From Symbiodinium natans (taxonomy: Eukaryota; Sar; Dinophyceae; Suessiales; Symbiodiniaceae): 52,500 nt of DNA. Positions 1 through 11,629 of this stretch are shown here, piece after piece. The notes beneath the pieces were generated by a model. The model was given only the letters and a program-made list of their open reading frames with translations, was not told where the DNA came from and searched no databases. A program made the translations under genes and the position numbers. Each line of letters opens with the position of its first letter. Positions within the stretch are counted from its first letter, which is position 1. The stretch lies in assembly GCA_905221605.1 (NCBI GenBank), contig CAJNDS010002199.1, positions 442,501 through 495,000 of the forward strand, written 5' to 3'.

Positions 1-214
1 CTGATGCATGATAAGCGCAGCGGCGAGTAGAAGCCTCTGCCTAATGCCTATGCCTAAACCTGGCTCCCTGGGCCTAGCATTGCCAGACGGAGACGAGGCA
101 GGGGGGGGCGGGCCCTGTAAATGCATCTTGAGAAGGTTTCCTGCGGAATCCCCACATCTGGCTTCGGCAACGACATGCTAAGTGGATCACTAGACACGTC
201 TGTGCCTTTGCATT

Positions 215-1359
215 TTCAGGGGAACATGAACATGGAGTCCGAGTTGGCTGCCACAGTGGAGGCGCAGGGCAAACAGCTCTTAGCCCAAGGGCAGCGCATC
301 CAAGAGCTGGAGCGCCGCTTGGAGAACATCCTAAGCAAGACGGATGGCGGAGACGACACAAACCAAGGCAACGAAGCTAACAACGAGGCCCATGTCTCCC
401 AAATCAGTTTGTTACGCCTCGTTTAGAGTTCGGATCGCTCTTTCAGTCATGGCAGCATCTCCTCTGCTGACGAGGCTCTGGCCGTCCAGGTCGATGTGCC
501 ACAGGAGAACAACGAGTTCAACAGTGCCGCCCTCTACGAGTTTGACCAGTCCATGTGGGATGCGGCACTGCTCCTGTTCTTCAGGAAGGGCACGAACTAT
601 GTGGAAAAGGTGATCCTTATCGTTGGGTGCATGCTCAACTACTTCTTGCAGATGTCGTTGCTTCTGACGATCTATTTGAACATGTTGGACAGCCCGTACA
701 CGGTTGACACTATCCAGGAGATGCTACGGTGGCGGGTCGACAACGCACACTCAAACGCTGCCTTCGACGAGGTCACTGGCAAAAGCCTCCTCGCCCGGCT
801 TTGCGATCAGGAGCTTTGGAGCTACGAACAAGAAGAGTTCAAGTTGATGTACGACTATCTTTACAAGGACATTCCTGGCGCCTTATTGAGCACGCTGGCC
901 ATCGTCATGTGGGTATTGACAATCATGGTGGAGTACCGTCGCTGTGTGGAGCAGGCCCTTGCAGTGATCCATCTTCCTGCATTAGCCAAAGACGATAAGG
1001 CCGAGTTCGTGTGGAATCGAGAAGATGAGAGCTACGCAGTAGTAGGAATGAACAGCTTGAAGCGTGTTCTAGCGCTGGTTCTGCTGAGCCTGCCGCGGCT
1101 CTTCGTCATGCTGTGCTTGGGTTTCATCGGTTGTCAGTATTTGGCACAGACCGCAAATCTTGGAGACATCGTTTTGAATGCCGTCGCCCTGGCCTTTGTC
1201 ATGGACGTGGACGAGTTGGTTGCAAACGTCTTGCTGACTGAGCGATTGAGATCCATCCTTCCGAAAATTCAGCCGATGTCCTGTGGACAGCGGAAAAGAG
1301 GTCACAAGTGCTGTCCATTCAAGGACATGGTCCGCTATGCCATCACAGCAGGCCAGGGT
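215..1359 (+). CDS. Multi-pass membrane protein, dinoflagellate-type, partial gene model
   Basis: I do not recognise a named family. A first exon, entered after a cag acceptor near 219, encodes an acidic coiled-coil segment rich in Gln, Glu and Leu. The main exon opens after the tag at 424-426 and is read without interruption past 1359. It has four strongly hydrophobic segments at about nucleotides 610-684, 871-933, 1066-1140 and 1165-1236. The third is followed by a Cys, and the fourth is interrupted by an acidic pair (Asp-Val-Asp-Glu). The tail after the last segment is basic and Cys-containing. A GT donor near 1360 is a likely exon end because the frame beyond it loses protein-like composition. 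The layout resembles an ion-channel or transporter-like membrane protein, but no pore motif is visible. The true start codon and 3' exons are not identified. Confidence 0.6.
394..426 (+). other. Possible 33-nt GT-AG intron
   Basis: The coiled-coil exon and the membrane exon are in the same frame but separated by a TAG. Removing bases 394-426 (starts gt, ends pyrimidine-rich ...cgtttag) joins them in phase 0. The length is far below usual introns, so a separate upstream gene or a different splice is equally possible. Confidence 0.3.
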
Positions 1360-1559
1360 GTTGCGAAATCTTCGACCACCCTCAGATTCTTCACTCTTCC
1401 TTCGATTCTCCTCGGAATCTTTCTGAGTCCTTTTTCCCTTCAAGATCTCCTTCATCCAACCCTTCGAGCGTGTCGCATGTCAACTCGCAATGTGACAATG
1501 TGCGGTGTTTGGTTTTCTCTCGACAGTTTCACATTTTTTTCAAATTACCGACAATGATG

Positions 1560-3761
1560 CCATAAGGATGCACACCAAAAGTTGGGCTGTAGCTGCCTTG
1601 TGACTGGAAGACTGCATGCTCAACTGCAGGCTCTCTACCGGTCCGCCAAAACCTTTATGTAAAGCGTTGCTAGTTCGCCGCAGCCAGCTGTTGACCCCAG
1701 GAAGGAGCTTTGCCGGAGCTCACAGGAGTTTTTGCAGCGTGCACGGGTTCTCTTCAAACAAATCTGGGCACCGGGAGCCCTTCCAAAATCTTCCGGAATC
1801 TTCCCACAAACCTCCTGACCCACGGGACTCTGTTTATGACATCCGCTTTCTCCGTCCGCGTCTCAAATAGATGTGTACTCGCTTGTCCGCTTGTGTGTGT
1901 GTGTGTTTTTATGATCCTCGCTTGCATCTGGTCAGCCAGCGACAACACTTAAAGTATGTCCACATTTATTCTTATTGGCTTTACTGGCTTTCTTGAACTA
2001 ACCCATTTGCAGATGGGTGGCAGCCGAGCCGGGAAGACATCTCGGGTCAGGACCAGCCGCAGCTAGAAAAACGGAAACACGACTCAGAGCTCTGAAATTG
2101 CGGCTGGAAGTTTCACGCAGCAATGTTGGGGTGCAGTATTTCAACGGGCCACAGCTGATCACAACCTGTGAAATAAAGGCCAAGAGAGAGGAGGCAGAAA
2201 TCAGAAACATCGCCCGGGAGTGTTTTTATGATTTGTTCAGGATTCATGGGATTCCCGGAGCATCTTGGGGGTTCAATGTAAGCGACATGTCGTGGCGACC
2301 TTAAAGAGCCCGGCATGCAGGTCTGGTCACATTCGCGCTGGTCTACTGGCTGATCCCTTTCGACCAGAATGTCCGAGGAGCTGCAATGGCATTGTGTGGA
2401 GGCTTTCAGGACTGGGGCATTATGTGGATGCGTGAACATAGGAACATGGTTGGCTTCAATTGAGTTTTCACATTTTCGACGAGCCATGGCTCTATCACAC
2501 TTGCATACCATAAGGCGGCCTCCCCACATGTGTACATCCCTGGGAAAGCGAGTGTGAAGCACGCATCGGGCTAGCTGCACGCTGGAGCATTCTACAAGTG
2601 TGAACCCACGTACAACAATCCACGTCATGTCAACAGGTAGTTTTGTTATCTTGGACATGAGGCAGCACCCCCAACTACAGCCTTACGCAGCCACGGTTTA
2701 GAAAGAAGTCTGAGAACTCGCCAGTTTTTACGCAACCACGTAACTCGCCAGTGTCAGTAACGTGCAAACTTCGTAGTTTGTGAATGGTCTGCGCGGGGTA
2801 CCGTGCCCCCCACCTGATGCGCACTGTATCGAGGGGGAGGGTAGAATCAAGGTTGTTCGCCCCACTTATTTGCCAAGCCTCCACTTGCCCCGCCTGCTCT
2901 GCTGCCCTGCCCTGCCCTCTCCGTTCCCACTCCCATGTGCCCTGCCCGTTCCTCTTGTCCTGCCCCACTTGCCTCACTTGCTTGCCCCTCCAATTGCCCC
3001 AACTCACCCCAATCCAAACCAGGACAACCGGGAGTGGCTTCCATGTGTGTGTCAGCTGCATCGAAATCCTTGAAGAAAACTATGATGTGTGTTCTTGCTG
3101 GTCGTGTCGCGCTGCGCCTGAGTAGTCTCTGTCAATGCAACTACTACTGAATACACAGCTTCTGTCAGAAAAGGTTGCAGCGACTTCAAGTTTCACACCC
3201 TGACACACTATGCTCTACGCTGTCCAACTTCCGTCACGTTCATGGCTTTGCTGATCTTTGGAAAACTTCGTTCGTACGAGTCAAACCCAAACAAGTAAAT
3301 GAAACCAAACGTGTTGTCAACAGGTGTCGCTGTTTGTCGAAACATGTTTGTTTAAAACAAGCAACACCAAAGCGCTGGAAGAATGATTCCTTCCGGGTGC
3401 TGAAGCCTCGGGCCTTCTAAATGCCGCCACACGACTAATCGTGCCAATGGGGGGGGGTGTGGGGGGCGAGCGGGCGGGACGATTTACCCACTGCCGTTTC
3501 GAGCTACCCGTAGCGTTTCATCAGCATTCTGCCCCAGATCTTCCCTTGAGGATTTCAGCTACGAAGGTGGAACTTCCGACAGTCCTCCGGTCATCCTCAA
3601 GCCTGCGAAGTGGAGGGAGGATTCCTGGGTGTCCTCTTGCCGGCTGGAGCATTCATAAACACTGTCGAAGTAAACTCTTGTTTTTGGCTTGTAGCTCTCT
3701 CTGACTCATTCTCTGACTCACGCAATCTCACACTCTCATACAGCATCTCATAACCCTTTAG
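1560..3761. other. Stretch without an identifiable gene
   Basis: It holds a (TG)n run near 1890-1906, a pyrimidine-rich block with repeated tgccctgcc/cttgcc words at about 2880-3000, and a short G run near 3449. Open frames at 2017-2304 (+) and 2113-2658 (-) overlap each other, and neither shows a recognisable domain. The + frame at 2110-2290 has a plausible charged helical composition and could be an exon of the flanking gene. Confidence 0.4.
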
Positions 3762-4752
3762 AGGGCAAACATGGCCAAGCCCAGGCCACTCTGACGGTGG
3801 AACAACTATGGATGTCTACCTACAGCGATACTATTCAGCCCGCTACAATGACAGCGTCCAGAACAACACTGCGACGACCTTGACGGCGGAGTACTACGAT
3901 CGGCTCAAGCGAAGGGAGGTGCTGAAGTTTGCATATGGGCTCTACGCGGGCTTTGGCTCCAGCTTCTCAGAGTGTGCACAGGGTGAAATCCTTGGCCCCC
4001 AAAATCCCGAGACGGCAGAAAGGACATGCATCAAAATACCTGAGCGCCTCGAAAAGCGGCTGGGCACCGAACAGGTTGAGCACGGGCACCGCACAGGTCC
4101 AGGCAATTGCCCACGTTTCACCACCACCGATGGATGTGTGACGATACAGAATCCAGATGTCTGCGTCTGGACATGGCTTTCAGAGAAGTGTGATGAAAAA
4201 CCTCCCGGTCTAGTCAAGACTGACGCATGTGATTCTGCCGATGTGATCACGCAGTGCGAAACATGGCACTACATTCTGAGCAAGCCTCACCCGACGTTCA
4301 ACTGCGACCAGATCCTGGAGTATTGCACTTCACCAAACGGCGACTGTGTGGCTGTGAGAGGACAGTATATCATCGAGCCGACAAATTGGACGGCCCACCA
4401 GGCAAACCAAGTCCTCGACACTCCATTCAAAACTACTCTTCAGCAGTGGAGCGGCGTGGATGCCTCGAAAATCACAATCAATCTGGAAGAGGCTGGTGCA
4501 GGCTACCCGGCCAGGACACTGAGGGCGTATGTGTGCATGAAGAACTTGCCGCCAAGCTACATCCCACTCCCCGGCCTGAGAACGGACACAGCTACACTCC
4601 TGGAAGATATCCAGGCACAGACTGGATACAATCCAAACAATGGCATTGCATCCTTGGATTGGGTACCGAACACGTTCAGGTACTTGGCCACAACCGATAT
4701 GGACTCCAAAATGGATACGCTTTGTGGCGCTACGGTGCCGACGGTGCCATGA
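3762..4752 (+). CDS. Cysteine-rich, probably extracellular protein exon
   Basis: A continuous frame follows an AG acceptor (ttttag, 3756-3761) and ends at TGA 4750-4752. The first ATG is at 3808. It has about a dozen cysteines spread through the middle, several Asn-X-Ser/Thr sites and many Trp, Tyr and Pro residues. There is no hydrophobic membrane segment and no internal repeat. Spaced cysteines with N-glycosylation sequons suggest a secreted or lumen-facing domain, probably the last exon of a longer gene. I do not recognise the family. Codon use is GC-leaning like the cryptochrome and kinesin exons, which supports coding. Whether it belongs with the membrane protein upstream cannot be decided from sequence alone. 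Confidence 0.5.
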
Positions 4753-7700
4753 GTGGTGCAACATGGTGCAACGGTTCTGTGGTAGCCGCTTGGTAGCCTA
4801 TGGACGGTTTGAACATCCATAAGCAGGTGTGTCTCTAGGTTCGCCGAAGATACTGGTGACCTGCTTGAGAATTCGACCTTTGCCTTGTGAGTGGACGCGC
4901 TTTAAGGCTTTAGCTGCCTTAGCTCTCTTTCTCGTCCATGGCTGAGCTCCAGGATGGCCTGCGAAAGCAACTCTTGACCCCATGCAAAGCATGGCGACAG
5001 AATGCAGTGCGCAGTTGCAGAGTGAGGGGCTCAACAACAGGTTGAGCAAAATCTTCCTGCCGGAATAAACGACATAGTTTTGCCTACAGGAACAGCTGAA
5101 CTAGTTTAGGACTGAGTGTGTTCTATCAGCAGGCCTCTCGAAGCTGCTGTGTCTTTACAGCTGGGGCTGCCGTGTCGAAGCTGCCTTTCATGAGAGAGAG
5201 CGAGCGAGAGAGAGAGAGAGAGAGAGAGTCAGAGCAAGACACAAAGGTTCGGCTTTCGTGCTCTTACTGGCTCGCTTCTAGGTTCCGTTGCCAGTCAAAA
5301 ACTCGTAATTAAGGAGGAAACGCGTACGAGGCTTCCGGAAACCCAGGCCATCAGTAAAAAGTCGACATGCGTAAGGGTCCGCGTAAGGAACAGGTTTCGC
5401 CTCACGAAATACGTGTGTATGTCAAAAGAACGGTTTCTGCGTAAGCTCGCGTAAGGTAAGATGCCGAAGTGCCCCACGCGTACCCCGGGGGGGGGGGGGG
5501 GCACGAAATTTCCGGAAAGCATCCCTGATGGCTTTTGGACTTCGCTCATGTGAAGCTGCCCATGCCAAGGTTTGTGCTTGCGCAGGCCAGAGCTGGTGAG
5601 AATTGATGAGAACTGAATTGTTGGGTGACGAATTACGTGCGATTGCCTGCAGAATTGCCAGAAGCAGGTCCGATAGCTGTTTCTGGCAGCAAGCTCGCCT
5701 TGGTCACTGCTGCTGTTGCTGGCCAGGGCCTGGTGTAACTCGTGATTTGCTCTCGTGAGTCCTTCGGCTTTCAGGAACTGCCGCTGGCATAACAGCGGAT
5801 GCCTTCCTGGCGGTGCCTGGTCACTGACGTGAGAGAGTGCTCCCTCAACGCTCCCTCAATGCTCCCTCAAATCTCCCTCTGCAGACAGCTCTGTCTGAGC
5901 TCTGAGGCCCGGCCACGTGTACCAAGGCCCCTCAGTCCAGGCATATGGCATGCTATTGCATTCCATGGCATGCTTGATGGCTAATGAACGCTACTTTGAT
6001 GATGTTGCATGATCTTTGTCTATTTTTGCATGATTGAGAGCTCTTGAGGACAGAGCTTCGACTGGGCAGCAATGCGACTACTTGATGCCATCAGGCCTTG
6101 AAACTCAGGGATGTCAACTGGATAGAGGCACACTATGGCACTATGGCACTCTAGTGAAGCTTCTCACGATTCTTGGCCAAAGGGGCATGGCCGGCTTTGA
6201 CTTGGTCCTGGCCCCTTGGCTCGTAGACTAACAATCAGTTGAAGGCGAGCATCTGATGTGCAGCATGAAATGGGAGACCATCGGTCTCCACATTTATCTA
6301 TGGTCACCGTTTGGTCGCCCTAACTACTACACACGCAAGGTGCTTTGGCCAGAGCATGCTGCGCAAGTATCCGTCTGGGCAAGAGGCTTTTGACGATTGT
6401 GCATGGCCCAAGGGGCCCCTACCTCCCTGGAGCAATGTAGTGCATCCCCCCAGGTTGAACCCATATCTGCCTGTGCCTCAGATTCTCATTGCGTAGTGAT
6501 TGGCTGGTTCTGTGCCACCCTTAGAAGCAAGTGCGTCCCACGTCCTTTTGCTGTGACAGCTCGGCTGGAGCATCTCTAAGTTTGGCGCTTCCACCTCTAT
6601 GGTATTGTAGTCGAGCTTTGTGTGAGATTGTCCAATCTCAAGCCGCTGCGAGTCGACTGCCTCGACCCGTCTTGACAGGGCGGAGGGGATGGTGCTCTAG
6701 CCGAGGAAGTGGCTCCCTTTCCTTTCAGCAGGTTTTAGGAACCTCAAGTTGCAAGTTATCTCTGCTTCGCTTTCTGAATTCCGCCTGTTCTGGAGCCTGG
6801 TTGACCTGATTGAGGGCCTCGGCATCCCGCATTGAATTGAGAGATGACGTGTGGTGGAGAGCTGAGGTTGGAGACGCAGCACGTCTGGTCGCAGGAAAGC
6901 CAACGTCGGCAGAGGACGCCTCGGTTCTGTCACGGCCCCATTGGAGTCGATGTCAAGGAGTCCGCACAGAGGCGACCCGCGGTGCAGCGTTGAGTTCCCG
7001 ATGCTCGCATGTGTTCGCTGAGGGGGGCATTGGATCACATACCCAGTGGCGTGGCCTTTGTCTTAGCTTTGCAGCTGTGACTTCAGTGACTTCACTTGTC
7101 TGCCATTGCCAAGGCAAAAGAGCGCTTTTGCAGGAAATGGTTCTCGAAACGAGATACCACGAATGCAACAGCATGTACTCGGATGTTCCCCGTGCCCACC
7201 CTGCCGTTCGTTTTTCGATGTCCCCATTCTGAGCATGGCCAGGGACATTTATCCCAGAGTGGCCGTTCGCTGTTGCTATGACGAAGCCTCTCGTCTCTTT
7301 GAGTGGCTGATGATGATACTGACACCAAGGGCATCAATCACGCCACCTCCACTGAGCTTCATTCCACTCTCACTGCTACCCCGCCCTCCCCCTCTTCGGC
7401 TACACTCTCCGACCATCTGACTTCTGAGCGCCCATGCAGCTTGCATTGCACGGTAGACAAGTTGTCACGAAGGGTTGAGAGCTTTGAGATCTGATTCTGA
7501 CCAAACAGCTGCGTGAAGCCCTGCTAAGCCCTACAAAGAGGCCCATTGCTTCCAAAGTCCCTGAAAACAGTGCACTCCTCCTGTCTGACCAGTCGCCTTG
7601 CTGTGCAGGATCATGTTTTCGTACTTTGGAAGACAAACAAGGGGTTGCGGGCCCAGCACACCGTGCACGTTGGATCTTGAACCCTCCCCCCCATGCAGGG

Positions 7701-7883
7701 AAGAGTTGCAAACGCAACCCGAGGCATATGTTTGTGTCAGAGCGACTTCATGATGGGCGTGTTTTGGCCACACTCTTAGCGGCAAGCTGCCTGGGAAGGT
7801 TCAGGTGTACGCAGCAAGGAGTGTGTCTGTGTCGCATGCCGTCGCAGCTGCGAGCTCAAGCGTGACCCCAACCTTTGCCCTTC
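4753..7883. other. Gene-poor stretch
   Basis: No domain could be recognised in any frame. It contains the GA microsatellite, a 14-base G run at about 5487-5500 and a short cgctccctcaa tandem repeat near 5840-5880. Short open frames at 6810-7232 and 7096-7281 have no diagnostic motif. A promoter for the downstream cryptochrome would lie here, but no element is recognisable. Confidence 0.45.
5195..5228. repeat. (GA)n microsatellite
   Basis: A run of alternating ga/ag with few interruptions. Confidence 0.9.
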
Positions 7884-9431
7884 ATGTCTGCCAAGATCAA
7901 AATCAATGTCGTATGGTTCAAGTGCACAGATCTCCGGACTCACGATCATGCCGCCCTAAAGGCCGCACACAGTGCAGGTTTGCCGGTGCTGCATCTTTAC
8001 ATCTTCGATCCCTTTTGGCACTCTGGCAAGACCAGGCTGTGTGGATATCCGAAAACAGGCACCATTCGAAACCGGTTTCAGCTGGAAGCAGTCGAAGATC
8101 TGGCTTCGAAGCTCTTAGCCAAGGGTCATGTGTTGAACTTGCGTAGAAACAGTACAAAGGCCTGCTTCGAAGAGTTGTGTCAGGACTTCTCTGTTCAAGA
8201 GGTCTTTGCCTTCCGGGAGATTTGCAGCGAGGAACTTCGCGTTGAGCGCGAGGTCAGGCAAGTCTTGGGAAGGCACCGCAGCTCTTTCTCCACTTTTTGG
8301 GGCTTCGAGCTTTACCATCATGACGATCTGCGGTTTGATCCACGAGCGCCGAGGGGGGCCTTCAACTCCTACACCGCGTTCAGGAAGCGAGTGGAAGAAG
8401 GTAGCTACGTTCGCCCCAGCCGCAACGAGCATCCTGTGTTTCGCCCAGGTAGTGATTCCGTAAGATGGAAGAGAGCAGAGGCAGCGCCAAAGCTTTCAGA
8501 ACTCATGGGGTCTGATATGTCTGATGCAGATGAGGCAGCGCAGAAGGACCCACGCGCCGAACTGTGGTGGAGAGGCGGTGAGACAGCAGCTTTGGCTCGC
8601 GTAGAGCAGTTTTTGTGGGAGGAGGACTCCTTGGGCCTCGACTATGTTGGAGCCACGATGACGATGGATCCCTCGAAAAGCTGCATGCGAGACAAATCCA
8701 TGTCCAAGTTGTCTCCGTGGTTAGCCCATGGATGCTTATCCCCTCGACTGCTGTACGAGGAGGTGAAGCGATACGAGCGTGAACGAAGAAAAAACAAGTC
8801 TACGTATTGGATAATCCATGAGCTCCTCTGGCGTGATTTCGTTCGTTTCGGAAGCATTCATGCTGGGACTTCGATCTTCCGAATTGGTGGCCCAATGAAC
8901 TTGAAACCTTCCTGGAACTGGAGCTCTGACAAAGAGAAGCTGGCGAAGTGGACCAGTGGAAACACGGGCTTTCCTTTCATTGACTGCTTCATGCGAGAGC
9001 TGAAGACCACCGGCTACTGCAACCACATGGGCAGAGAAACGGCGGGATGGTTTTTAATAGCTGATCTAGGACTTGACTGGCGCATGGCGGCAGAGTGGTT
9101 TGAGTCTGTACTAATCGACTACGAGCCCACGGCTAATTGGTTCAATTGGACATATCGCTGCTTGCCTGCTGCCAAGCAGAAGCGGTTGCCCGGTGAGTGC
9201 CTGGGTTCGCTTGAGATCCTCAAATGGGGCACACAGCATGATCCGGACGCGCTATACATCAAGCGCTGGATCCCAGAACTGCAGTCGCTGCCTTCCACAG
9301 TTGCACGAGAACCCTGGCGACTGGGCCTTAATGGACAAACGCCTTCCGCGGGTTCCACAGGCTTGAGACCAGCCCCAACGGGTCAATTCAGTGTGTCTCG
9401 ACAACCTTTGGAGGCAGGGCAGGGCCGGTAG
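7884..9431 (+). CDS. Cryptochrome/photolyase family, CRY-DASH-like, intronless
   Basis: A 515-residue protein of normal family length; I chose the ATG at 7884. The N-terminal Rossmann-like photolyase domain begins with the VVWFK...DLR..DH strand-loop that binds the antenna chromophore in relatives. The C-terminal FAD-binding domain has the KLSPWLAHGCLSPR motif (about 8705-8750), STYW..HELLWRDF (about 8803-8850), and the helix run with TGFPFID..MREL..TGY (about 8966-9020). These are most like CRY-DASH. Relatives repair UV-induced pyrimidine dimers in single-stranded or looped DNA, or signal blue light. Oddities: the usual MSNRGRQ and YGNW segments read CNHMGRE and WFNW, so flavin-proximal contacts differ, although the second Asn is kept. 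The absence of introns, beside genes with many micro-exons, suggests retroposition. The extreme C-terminus after about 9310 is not conserved. Confidence 0.85.
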   Translation: MSAKIKINVVWFKCTDLRTHDHAALKAAHSAGLPVLHLYIFDPFWHSGKTRLCGYPKTGTIRNRFQLEAVEDLASKLLAKGHVLNLRRNSTKACFEELCQDFSVQEVFAFREICSEELRVEREVRQVLGRHRSSFSTFWGFELYHHDDLRFDPRAPRGAFNSYTAFRKRVEEGSYVRPSRNEHPVFRPGSDSVRWKRAEAAPKLSELMGSDMSDADEAAQKDPRAELWWRGGETAALARVEQFLWEEDSLGLDYVGATMTMDPSKSCMRDKSMSKLSPWLAHGCLSPRLLYEEVKRYERERRKNKSTYWIIHELLWRDFVRFGSIHAGTSIFRIGGPMNLKPSWNWSSDKEKLAKWTSGNTGFPFIDCFMRELKTTGYCNHMGRETAGWFLIADLGLDWRMAAEWFESVLIDYEPTANWFNWTYRCLPAAKQKRLPGECLGSLEILKWGTQHDPDALYIKRWIPELQSLPSTVAREPWRLGLNGQTPSAGSTGLRPAPTGQFSVSRQPLEAGQGR

Positions 9432-9580
9432 CCACGAGAAGAAATTCCTCAGTGCTGAATTCAACATAATTGCAAACGCTTGCGCGCGCCGCCTCGGCAG
9501 CCGGGCCGGCCCCAGGACAGGAAAGGAGGAAAGAGGGTTTCGCAAAAAAAGGGGAGGAAGGGCAGAGGGGTCAAAGGGGA

Positions 9581-9642
9581 AGGGGGGGGGGGGGATGATG
9601 GGGGGGGGGGTGGGGGGGGGGGGTGGGGGGGGGGGGGGGGGT

Positions 9643-9673
<31 letters not shown>

Positions 9674-9742
9674 GGGGGTGGGGGGTGGGGGGGGGGGGGG
9701 GTGGGGGGGGGGGTGGGGGGGTGGGGGGGGAGGGTGTGGGGG
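9581..9742. repeat. Long G-rich low-complexity tract
   Basis: About 150 bases almost entirely of G with isolated T and A, starting about 150 bases after the cryptochrome stop. It generates long spurious poly-Gly (+) and poly-Pro (-) frames. It could form stacked G-quadruplexes. Its exact length is doubtful because such runs are hard to sequence. Confidence 0.9.
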
Positions 9743-10063
9743 GTTTTTGAGGCACTCCCCCTGTACGAGCCACAGACAGGCGGGACCCTCCTTGCAGCTC
9801 CAGAAAATTTTGCAGAGGGGGAAGGGTTGGGTCAGGGGGAAGGAGGCCCGGTCCGGGTCTGCTTGTTCCAGACGCTTCTCGGCAGGAAGCCGAGGCGAAT
9901 TCAACCAGCCAGTGGGCAACAGGCCAAAGTTGGTATTGCTTTTCTGCGTTCGTTCTGGTTCCTAGGCCCTACAGCATGGCTTAACGCCAAGTGTTGCCGC
10001 ACGTTGAGCAGCAGTGTGAGCAAGAACTCCTGAACTTCTGATGTAGTTCTTTCGGTCTGGCAG

Positions 10064-10465
10064 GCTTTGGTCGCGATGGGGTTCGACGAAAAGGATGCTG
10101 CCATTGCTTTATTTCGCACGGGGGAGAATCCCGATGAAGCCGCCGCTCTCTTGCTGTCGTCTGGTCATGATGTAGACTGTCAGCAGGTGGATGATTCCGA
10201 GGATGAGAATATGGCCCGTGCTGTGGCACTGTCCTTGCAAGGAGGGTCGCAATCATCTGGCACGAAAGCCGCGCGCACTGAAGCTCCAGTCTCGTTCGAA
10301 TATGGCAGAGACTACCCCAAGCCAATGATTCAACCCGTGTCCCTCATGCACACGGAGCAGGCGGAGGAGGAGGCTCGTCAGCAGCAGTCGAAGCGAGATG
10401 CTCAAATCGTTGCCGCAAAGAGGCACAAAAGCAGCTCTGGACAAGTCTTTCAAAGGAGTGAGTGG
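10064..10465 (+). CDS. UBA-UIM ubiquitin-binding protein, exon
   Basis: Reading enters at an AG acceptor (gcag, 10060-10063) with no start codon needed. The first 40 residues form a ubiquitin-associated (UBA) domain: VAMGF, then a helix with ALF..G.NPDEAA..LL. About 20 residues later an acidic run leads into a ubiquitin-interacting motif with the Ala-x-x-Leu-Ser core (DENMARAVALSLQ). UBA and UIM domains bind ubiquitin, so the product probably shuttles or edits ubiquitylated substrates. The remainder is Gln/Glu/Lys-rich helix. The exon probably ends near 10465. A frame at 10520-10650 and on to 11033 could be a following exon but shows no domain. The 5' exons before 10064 were not found. Confidence 0.6.
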
Positions 10466-11064
10466 GAGCAAGCAAGGCAGCAATGGCCTGCCGAGACCCC
10501 AACAAGTGCAAAGTCCCATCAAGGATATGGCAGCTGGCAGAGACGATCGCGCAGGGTATGCCAGGAAGACAACACGACCAAGCAGCATGCTGGAGAAAGC
10601 GGCTCAGCTACTCGCAGATGGGGAGGTGCGGGAGGTCGTGCCATTGGTGGCTAAGTCACTTTCATTCTTCTGCGCCCACTGTACAGATACGATTTTCGGA
10701 ACGCGCACAACTGTCGGCAGACGGGTTTTCATGTCGGTACAGAAGGGTGCAGATGACGGAGGAGGGCGCGCCTGCTCCGTACTGTACATACCCAAGTTGG
10801 TAAGCTGCACCGGAAGTGTGGAGCCCGGCGGCTCCAAGCCTGTCACCGCAATTTTCGCATATTTTTGCCTTGTGCGACACAGGAAAGGCAGCGCAAATGT
10901 AGGATCACTAGAGGCGTCGAGCCCGTGTGAAGATGATGTGAGATGCATTGAGGTGGAAGATCTACACCGTGGAACGATGCTGCCATTTCTGAAGGGGAAG
11001 GCGATGCCCATTGAGGAGATCGGCACGTGGTAGATGTGGAAGTTGTCCCACAAGACGGAAGTTG

Positions 11065-11336
11065 TCCCAATCCCGCTGTGCTCTCGGGGAACGCTACAAA
11101 ACTGTGATACGATGTCATAGGGGCTATATTCTCAGATGGCTTGTGTGGGGCGTGCCACTCGGGAAAGACCACAAACCCTGAAGCAGAAGTTGAGCTCTCT
11201 TTGGCGAATCCCAGTGTGTTCATCGGGGAACGCTGCAAAACTGTGATACCATGTCACATGGGCTATGTGCTGGCTTGTGCCCTTAGGGAAAGACGACAAA
11301 CCGTGAAACGGAAGCTGAGCTCTCTGTGGCGTATAT
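11065..11336. repeat. Two diverged tandem units of about 125-140 bp
   Basis: The segments 11065-11206 and 11207-11336 share blocks in the same order: cggggaacgct.caaaactgtgata, then .gggaaaga.cacaaacc.tgaa, then gagctctct.tggcg. They differ by substitutions and small indels. Just upstream, gaagttgtccca is itself repeated at about 11038-11069. Confidence 0.7.
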
Positions 11337-11521
11337 GGTGTTACTCGCCTTAGTGGGCTGGGCATGGTCGTTCATCACCAAAATCGCTTCACCTTTTGTT
11401 ATGCAGTGCCACAAGGGGGAGAAACAAGGTCGCATCAGTGTGCGTCTACTTGGGGATTTGGGTCCTCAATTTCCTATTGAGAACTGGAAGCCCAAACAAA
11501 AAATCAGCAGGACGTTGAACC

Positions 11522-11592
11522 GGCCAACTTCTGCACACGTGGGGTAACTTCTGTGCTAGGGGGCTGGGGTAACTTCTGACTTGTGGGGTAAC
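11522..11592. repeat. Short tandem repeat of ggggtaacttctg
   Basis: Three to four imperfect copies of (t/g)ggggtaacttctg occur in about 70 bases. Confidence 0.7.
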
Positions 11593-11629
11593 AAACACGC
11601 CCGCTCGTACTCATCTTCGTCGCTGCCGA

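Noticed and set aside
2113-2658. 181-codon minus-strand frame
   Set aside because: No domain; composition like back-translated noncoding DNA, and the plus strand is equally open in part.
7851-7864. gagctcaag upstream of the cryptochrome as a relic of the spliced leader
   Set aside because: Only the last few bases match; too short to support even though the gene looks retroposed.
9252-9919. Two long minus-strand frames rich in proline (173 and 152 codons) and matching plus-strand poly-glycine frames
   Set aside because: They are produced entirely by the G-rich tract and the antisense of the cryptochrome 3' end.
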